From: Gymnogyps californianus
Taxonomy: Eukaryota > Chordata > Aves > Accipitriformes > Cathartidae
Reading direction: 5' to 3'
Assembly: GCF_018139145.2 (NCBI RefSeq)
Contig: NC_059474.1
Location: 44,844,344 to 44,908,343, forward strand
DNA: 64,000 nt
Shown in pieces: positions 56,058-64,000 of this stretch (position 1 is its first letter; each line of letters opens with the position of its first letter). The notes beneath the pieces are model-generated. The model was not told the origin of the DNA, did no database searches, and worked only from the letters and a program-made list of their open reading frames with translations. A program made the translations under genes and the position numbers.

Positions 56058-59000
56058 ACCCACCAGGAAAGATCAGGAGATATGTCTGGTACCTAGTGGC
56101 TGTTTCCCCTCTCAATGACAGCAAATGGCCTCATCTCACCATGCACTGAAATTCTGTTTCAAGAGGGATTTCAATAATTCAAAATTCTTGCTGTTCCAGT
56201 TGGGGAAAAAAAATGGTAATTATGAAATGATCAAGAAGTTGGGGAAACTAGAACATTTTTACATTGCCAGATTCTTTTGCTGACTTTAAAATATGACATA
56301 AAATATTTCATAGGTTAATAAAATGCTTAGAATAAATGGTGCTGTGTTGCCTGTTGGCTGATATTTTTCTTACTATGTTTGCATGTGGCAATGCTGGAAA
56401 TGGTGATGTATCAGCAAATGGGAAACAGATCAAATGGGTTAATCAAATGTAAATTATTATCTTTTTAATTATCAGAGTAGAGATAAAGAAAAAAAAAAAT
56501 GCCTTGAAAGGAAAGTCTCTGTGTAAGAATGAAACACCACATATTTTTTCACTCTGTTGTTTATATTGCAAAAGTGTGTAGGAGGCCAGTCTAAGGAACC
56601 AGCTCTATTTTGCTAGATAGGTTCAAGCTAATACAAAAGATGGCTGCAGTGTTGAAGAGAAGATGAAAAAATGTGACCACAAAAATGGACAGGATAGTTC
56701 TACAATATTTCAATTTTTATCCGAGCCAAGAGCAGTAAGGAAATAAGCCCATGAAACTTAAGCAACTTTCTGATTTCTCAAGAGAATCCGTGGTCAGATT
56801 TGTTCATTTCTTGTGCTATGAAGATAGATTCTCTTATTTCTCCATGACAAATGACTATTTCTGCCTGTTTATAGGGAAGGAAGATGCAGTCAGAAGAAAA
56901 ATTTCTTGTTATAGCTGCATTTGACAGGCTCTTTGTTTTACTCAGATTTGTTTGGAAGACTGAGGAAATAATGCCTGATAAATCCATATGAATATGAAGT
57001 CATGTGAGGATCCAGAAGAGAAAAATAGAAAACAAGAAAAAAACCCAACCAAGTCTGATGCAGAGGGTGGTATCCCTTCTTATAGAAGTTTTTTTCAAGG
57101 AGTGGGAAATTCATTAAAATATTTACAGAAGTCTACGTCCATCTGTATTTATTTCACTAAACCAAGGAACTACTTTTTTTGCATGTGAGAGGAAAATCTT
57201 CAAAACACACCTGTCACAATGACTCTCTCAACTGATTCATAGATTTTAATACAAATGCTTAGCATCTGACATTGTCACTTTTCAGACTGTTATTGTGGCT
57301 TCCGTTTTTCTTCCTACCCTCTGCTGAATCAGCCTATATATCAAAAAAGTCACTTTAATTTTGAAGGGTTCGTTATCAGTCCAACTTCATTGCTCAATAT
57401 ATAAGAATTCAACTTCTAGAATTTGCATCTCCTGTTTTTTTCAGATTCTCACAGTTTCTCAGGTTCAGAGCATGACCTGCAAAATCCATTTTTGAGCATT
57501 TTTAAACATTTTGTTTCTGCAAGCACAAGTTCCTCTGGACCTTGTGACGTGAGGGAAAAGGGCTGATATTGGTCATTTCTTCATAGAAAGTGTTCAACAC
57601 CTTCACTTACACAGCACAGCTGAATTCCCTACATTTTCCTAGGTGAAGACAAGCTATACCTTTGCAGCTGTTGCCAATAAGGGCACCTGGCTACATTGCT
57701 TCAAGAACAAGTGGAAACTGCATTTTAACTCCTTTTTGCTCTTTTTTGGTGTGTTTCTTTTCTCTGATCTGTGCTGTCAACCAGTTTCTCTGATGTGTGG
57801 CTGGTCACAGCCACAAGTGACCCTGTCCTCTGTCACAGCAATGTGAAAGCTATGATAGCACAGCCATTTTTATTCAAAGCTTGATATAACCATGCTTAAT
57901 CTGGATCAATTATTAGTGTTACCATTGCATTCCAGAAAATGTGACTGGGAGAGATGTTTTCAGCCTGAAACTCTTTCTGTTCATTCTGAGGGGGCATGGT
58001 GGTGGATCTGCAATCATGTTTTTCTTTCTAAGATAATAAAATTGGTTAGACTATGAAATTTGGCCTCATGGAATACACCTGTCATGGGATTAGCTGGTAG
58101 TGGGAAAAAACTACAAAATCACATTTGGACCTACCTATACCATGTCTTAAGTAGTCAAAGACAACACATAGCACCTGGATTGTGAGAAGGCCATTTTGCT
58201 TTCTGTAGGGGTTCTCCAGGTAGGAAACAAACTCTTGATACTTAATAGCACAGTGTTATATGATTTGGGGTTTTTTTTGCATTATCCCGATTTTTACCCT
58301 GATCTTTAGATGTGGGCTGTTAAAGTTGTTTTATAAGCTTGAACTACAGTACAGGCAAATATGTGCACTCTGTGGAAATAATGACAAAACAGATACTTCT
58401 TGTCTTGAAAATAGGCACAACATTCCTTAAATATATAAGTTTTGATTTCAGAGATGTTCTGGAATGTTTCTGGGTTTGAGTGACAATAGATAGAATCTCC
58501 CTGTAGGTAAAAGGGAATATTTTTACTAGTAAATAGTGAAATTTATATCTGAAAAATAGAGGTCAGAGTGAACTGGAAATCAAACAGAAACCATTTAGGA
58601 AGTCTCTTAATTTCTGTTTGGTTACGGCTCCTTTCTTTCAAGGATTTAAGTAGAGACTGGATTTGAGAACTCGTTTGAATTTTAATCCATCTAACTTCCA
58701 TCTGTCTGTCCACGTTTTTGGTGAAAGGTCACTGCTTTGCATGAATTTGTAAAACTACTGTTTTGCTGTACTTCATAAGCCTGACATTTAAGAGATTGTT
58801 CTGCAACTTACTTTCTTCCTTCTAATGTTAAGTTTTTCAAAAATAAACTTTTAGTCTAAAAATAGCCTTTTTTTAAACACATTCTTTAAAGACATGTTTA
58901 ACGTTACATGAACCTTTTGTCCATAGTGAACAAACTCTTGTTCAAGAATGCAGGTGCTGAGCAAGATTTTTGTCAAAGTTTTTTTCTGCTGATTACTGCA

Positions 59001-60540
59001 GCACACCATGTTATTTGGCACCTAAATCTGAGAACAAGGAGGTGTCTTCCCTGCTTTAATCCTTTCCTTAAGATTTTCTGGAGAAAAGGCCCTCTTATCG
59101 TACTGCCAAAAGGATGAAAAGACAGAAACAGAGAAGAGACAAGAGCAGGTGAGAAAGGAAGGCTCAAATTGACAAAAAAATCTAGTACTTTAATGGTTTA
59201 GTGCAAAACAGTAGCTGTAAATAGCCAGGACTAGGAAGGGAAGAGCATGAGATGCTTAAGTTAGAAAGTGGGAATAGGAGGGGCTAAATACAGTGATTCA
59301 GAGATGGAAATGAGAGAGATAGTGAGACTGAAGTAAGAAATCAGCAAAGGAAAAAATGTTCAGAAAGGCCAGAGTTTGGGTTAGAAGGAGCAGAAAGGCT
59401 CTTTACTGCATTCACTATTCACATCCAAAACCTGAATGTAACCTGAATTTCCAGAGTCATCATTTCTCTGCTCCAAAAGAGTATTTTTACTGTATGGAAA
59501 AGTAGTTTCCCATCTCCTTTTTATGACTGATTTACAGTGAACAGTCTACTACTGTAAAAACATTAAACTTTACTGCTGTTAGTTGTTCTAGCTGATCAAG
59601 TGGAAAAGGTCTCTGCAGTGGTTTTAAAAGTTGCAAATACAGTAGTGAACCATATAGGTGCCAATATGGTACATGAAAGAATCTGAACTTCCAGTATAGT
59701 GTTTTGTAACATAGATGATTGTAAACAAAGTTCATTTAAAGAACACATCAAGACTGTAAAGTCAAACATTGGAAAGCTACAAAATGCAGAACCCAGTATG
59801 AATGTTTATTTTCCTCTCCCTCTTTAATTATAATTACATACTTCTTCCTCAGGGCTCCTTTCCTTATTTACTGGATAGGAAGACTGGGTCTGATTATAGT
59901 TCATAACTGTCTCTGTGAAAAGAAAATGTACATAGGATCACAACTTCATTTGTTGCAGAAAAGGTAGGTAAGAGCCCCCTCCCTTAACACTTGTCAACTT
60001 TACTAATAATGAGGAGACAGAAAGTGTGTGTGGGGAAAAAAGACGTTTCTGATTCAGCAAGCAATGTTCTTCCTTATTCAGGACAGCCAATGGTACTAGG
60101 GCAGTGTTTAAGTTACTAACATACTCAAACACTGTTCTAAATAGTTAATTCTTTAGTACTTGAATTGGATTGAAGACCTAGATCCACAATGTCTTGAGAT
60201 GGCCATATCAGCGAACACAGGTTAGGTATCTAAAGAGTATGTGTCTGGTATCTTTCTTGATTTCAGCCAACATGATTATTTGAAGACCTGGTACGTGCTC
60301 TGAGGCTGACACAGAAACCTCAGCTTCCTGACCCTGACCCTCCTGTTACGCAAATGAATGACCTTCCTTATTTACCTTGCCCTCTGCAAGACGGGCTTCC
60401 TAAAGGCAGATCTGTCACAGTTCGGTGTATCAGGATGTGATGTACGCAGAATTCCTTGTAGTCAAAATGGTTCTTTGCCATGAGATATCACAGCTTAAAT
60501 TTAAAATAACCCTTAAACATCTAAAATAATTTTTCATGCT

Positions 60541-60625
60541 CACTATGAGCTCCATTCTAGTCCCATCAAAGCATGGCAAAATCCCATTAACTTCAATGGG
60601 ATCAAGAGTAAGCCCTGCATGTAGC
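60541..60625. repeat. Relic of an ancient amniote interspersed repeat
   Basis: GGCAAAATCCCATTAACTTC, then AATGGGATCAAGAGTAAGCCC, closely follows the repeat common in reptile and bird genomes (GGCAAAACTCCCATTGACTTC, then AATGGGAGCAGGATCAGGCCC). The match is the clearest of the ancient-repeat relics in this window. Confidence 0.45.
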
Positions 60626-61260
60626 TTTAAAAACCATATTAGTACTATCTTACATTTATATGGCATAAAGATTCCTCAAATCCCGCAGAGCTTTTCTGAA
60701 CAAAACTGTTCTTAAAAAAAAGTATGAACAGAGCAACGTGATGATACATAACCTGCAGAGCTGAAAAGAATTAAACTCTACGTGGTCATGCCAGTATAAT
60801 AGTGCTCACAGCTTGTAATTTGCAGTAGATTCTGCTACTTTAATAAATGATGGTCTTTTCTTCCAAGTGTACAATACCAGAGCAGAGAGGAGGTTGTCAC
60901 ACAGTCCTTCTGTGAGATGCAGGGAGACCACCACTGAATTAAACAAGCAGCCATAAGTACCTCTGTAATCATGCTGTGGACGGTGGCATTGTCTCTCAGC
61001 CAGTGTTATGTATCTACACCTGTCTGCAACTTCCATAAGCTTCTTAGGAACTCTAGCACATTTGAAGGCTCGTCATTTTTGTGGTGAAACATATTCAGAG
61101 AAGATGAAAATTCCTAATAGACTGCAAAACTGCAAGGAATATCAATGTGGTGACTTTCACCAAGAGAGAGGTTTAGTATCTCAGATAAAATAAGACAGTG
61201 AAAAGTAATGGAAAAATCTCCTAGAGAATGAAGTCCCCAAAGTTTAATTGTTTTTCAGTA

Positions 61261-61843
61261 TGTCCTGGTTTCAGCTGGGATAGAATTAATTTTCTTCCTA
61301 GTAGCTAGTACAGTGTGTTTTGGATTTAGTGTGAGAATACTGTTGATAACACTCCGATGTTTTAGTTGTTGCTAAGTAGCGCTTATCTTAAGCCAAGGAC
61401 TTTTCAGTTTCCCATGCTCTGCCAGCAAGCAGGTGAGCAAGAAGCTGGGAGGGAGCAGAGCCGGGGCAGCTGACCCAAACTAGCCAAAGGGGTATTCCAT
61501 ACCGTATGATGTCATGCTCAGCATATAAAGCTGGGGGAAGAAGAAGGAAGGGGGGGACATTCAGAGTGATGGCCTTTGTCTTTCCAAGTAACCGTTACAC
61601 GTGATGGAGCCCTGTTTTCCTGGAGATGGCTGAAGCCTGCCTGCTGATGGGACGTGGAGAATGAATTCCTTGTTTTGCTTTGCCTGTGTGCACGGCTTTT
61701 GCTTTACCTGTTAAACAGTCTTTATCTCACCCCACGACTTTTCTCATTTTTACTCTTCCGATTCTCTCCCCTACCCCATGGGGGCGGGGAGTGAGCGAGC
61801 AGCTGTGTGGTGCTTAGTTGCCAGCTAGGGTTAAACCACAACA
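61261..61843 (+). mobile_element. Solo LTR of an avian endogenous retrovirus (copy 4, different R-U5)
   Basis: The 583-bp element begins TGTCCTGGTTTCAGCTGGGA and ends GGGTTAAACCACAACA. The U3 half matches the other copies up to the TATA box (TATAAA at 61524-61529). From about 61550 the R-U5 region is quite different: it starts ACATTCAGAGTGATGGCC and lacks the TGGTGAGCAATTGC-type segment of the others. The final 90 bp match again. No target-site duplication is visible (CAGTA before, AATAT after). It is a distinct LTR subfamily or a mosaic. Confidence 0.85.
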
Positions 61844-64000
61844 AATATAATTAGAACTTTTGGGGGGATTGCAGAAGAGGAGTGTAAATTTCTTAAACCT
61901 TCAGTATTTTGACACTCCATTTTTTTATTTTGTATAGATCCATCACATGCAGAGATGAAATACTGCATGCAAAACCAGTCCATTTGTGAGGGTAATTTGC
62001 TTACAGAAGGTTAATTAATGATTACTTGATTAGTAATACTACAGCCAGTCCCATTGATAGATCATCAGAATATTTTACAGACCAAGTATTAAGTTAAAGT
62101 TGCATGTAGTGTGCATGCATCAATTAAGAGACAAAACAGAAAGTAACTGGACAAAACGTTCATTTAGTAACTTCAGTTGTTTATATCACCCATGAAACCA
62201 CATTCAGGGATAAAATTTCTATAGCGAGATTAGAACGCCTCCTCTGCCCTCTTTCTGTTCTGTAGCATCCTTTCCAAATCCAGTGTATCGAAACAGAAAT
62301 GGATGATTGTCCATACTGGTCACTTGGACTGATCAAGCTACAAGACACAGTGATTTTTGTATGGGATTAACTCAGCAAATAAAACCTGTTTTAGTCTCCA
62401 CTACGGGCTTTCTTCAGGGTGTTGTAATGACTTTGAAATGGCAGGGATTCTCAATAGTGTTTTCAAAACAAAGGATTATTTATTGATCTTTAGGAACATA
62501 ATAAGCGTGAAAGAGGGTTAAGTAACAAAAGCTGATGTATGCATTGTCTTAATTAAGATTAGCCATTCTGCTACAATTTAAATATACTCATTTGATCAAT
62601 CAATAATGTGACTCGGAGAGATATTTTTCTCTGCTGCTGCACATTCTTTTCAAGATTGAGTCCCCAGTTTGAACTTTCTATAAGGCCATCTCAAAGTCTA
62701 TGCCAAAGTCTATGCCTTCAGATTAAAATTCTGGAATTCAACCTTTGGATTCACAGAGCTAGCTGAACAGAGACATAGATAACACTAGTTTGAATTTGAA
62801 CCTTATTATAGAAAAAATCATGACAATTATTCACTCAAAGTCCTAATCATGTTCCTCATTGGGCTGAGACATAGCCCTGAAAAAAAGTCCACAGCATTTT
62901 CCAGTTCAAAGGTCCAGATGTAAGCTTTAGAAGTGTGGCCTGTACTCCATCTCTTCATCCTCCAGTCTCAGTCTTTTGCACATACTATGTCAACCCTGCT
63001 CCAGGCTGACTATGGCCACTAAGACAGAACAAATCTTGCCTCATTTTGACAGGCACAGAACAACATAATATCAAAGAGCACCTTTATGTTATTCTTGAAC
63101 ATTATGAACAATGCTGGCCATTATCCTCTACTAGGCTACCTGAAGGAAGGAATATAGACAGCTATGGGTATGCTGGAAGCGCTCGCTCTAAACTGTTTTC
63201 CGAGCACATAGTCCAATTTAAAAGAGATCTTGCTTAAGAGTGGCACTTAGATTTTTTTCATATAGAAAACTTTAGTGCTTTAAGGTTGAAAGGCCTTCAT
63301 TGGATGCATCTGGGGAAAACATGCTTGTGTTAGTGCTTTGGTGGATCCTTCTGAAACAAGTCATCTGCACGGCACCAGGCTGTCTAACTAATGGCACTGC
63401 AGCCTGGCTTTGCATCCTGCTTCCTTTCCTTAGGAAGCTGGGGACAATATTCCCCTGTAGCAGCATATTTCTGAGCCTGAAAAGGAGACAGAGATGTATC
63501 AGCTGTAAAGTAAGAATTATTCTGGACAAATTAAGCCTCATATCTTACTGTTTTGAAGTATCAAAAACTTATGAATGACTGAACAGTGAGACATGTGGTC
63601 CATAGATTTCCTTGAAATCACGTAGATAAGGCAAATAACAAAGTGATTTTTTTATATGCACTGTTTATTGCGAGATAATCCCTACCATGCAAAAGCCACA
63701 ACTAACAACAGAGTAGTAAAGCATCAGTTAAAATTTTCCTTACAAAAAGCCACCAGAAATTTACCTGAAAACCAAATATTGCTCTTGGCTCAAACTTGTC
63801 CCAGAGGGTTTTGGCTAAAATAGCAGAGCTTTTTAATTATTCTGAAATTGATTTATACACAGATTTATGCAGCTGGGAATTTTGCAGGTCTCTGCACCAT
63901 GACAAGCAGTTGAATTCTGAGTAATTACTTCTCTTTAACTAGCATTCTGAATGAATTGGGTTAATTTCTCCTCAGTCTGAAGTGAGTGTTTATGCAAGTG
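61844..64000. other. Non-genic AT-rich sequence
   Basis: I see no gene or recognisable element here. A 12-bp direct duplication (AAAGTCTATGCC, twice in tandem near 62693-62716) is the only small repeat noted. Confidence 0.5.

Larger units (their letters stand above)
42812..61260. other. Non-genic AT-rich sequence
   Basis: No supported gene over 18 kb. Holds the ancient repeat fragments near 46.6, 49.9, 50.9 and 60.6 kb and the exon-like segment at 55.85 kb. A locally GC-richer minus-strand open frame at 48477-48674 has no splice context that I trust. Confidence 0.5.

Overview
This is vertebrate nuclear DNA, almost certainly from a bird. It is AT-rich, gene-poor and intron/intergenic in texture, with no operons or bacterial signals. 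Four solo LTRs of an endogenous-retrovirus family common in bird genomes (TG...CA ends, internal TATA box, shared terminal sequence) support this, as does one recognisable small vertebrate gene.

The one protein-coding gene I can support is SMIM31 (small integral membrane protein 31) on the minus strand. It has a probable 5'UTR exon (about 31760 to 31587), a first coding exon (30876 to 30747, ATG at 30858) and a terminal coding exon (from 14399, stop at 14316-14314). A candidate poly(A) signal lies at 14109-14104. The two coding exons are separated by a 16.3-kb intron and join in matching phase to give a 65-residue single-pass membrane protein. Neither coding exon stands out as a long ORF, so a simple ORF scan misses the gene.

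Layout: 1-14 kb is sequence downstream of SMIM31, with a 258-bp purine (GGA/GAA) tract, a 3 x 17-bp tandem repeat and an unexplained GC-rich exon-like block at 12.1-12.3 kb. From 14.1 to 31.8 kb is SMIM31. Its large intron holds two LTRs in inverted orientation (21.6-23.1 kb) and short inverted and simple repeats. From 31.8 to 64 kb no gene is recognised; it holds two more LTRs (42.2 and 61.3 kb) and several worn fragments of ancient amniote repeats.

In mammals SMIM31 lies between MARCHF1 and APELA (recalled knowledge). I looked by eye for the conserved APELA C-terminal peptide on both strands and did not find it. Most open frames in the window are chance, and some have no ATG start. No undescribed system is clearly present. 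The best leads are the SMIM31 gene model, the inverted LTR pair inside its intron, and three unexplained open or exon-like segments (12.1 kb, 40.4-41.0 kb, 55.9 kb).
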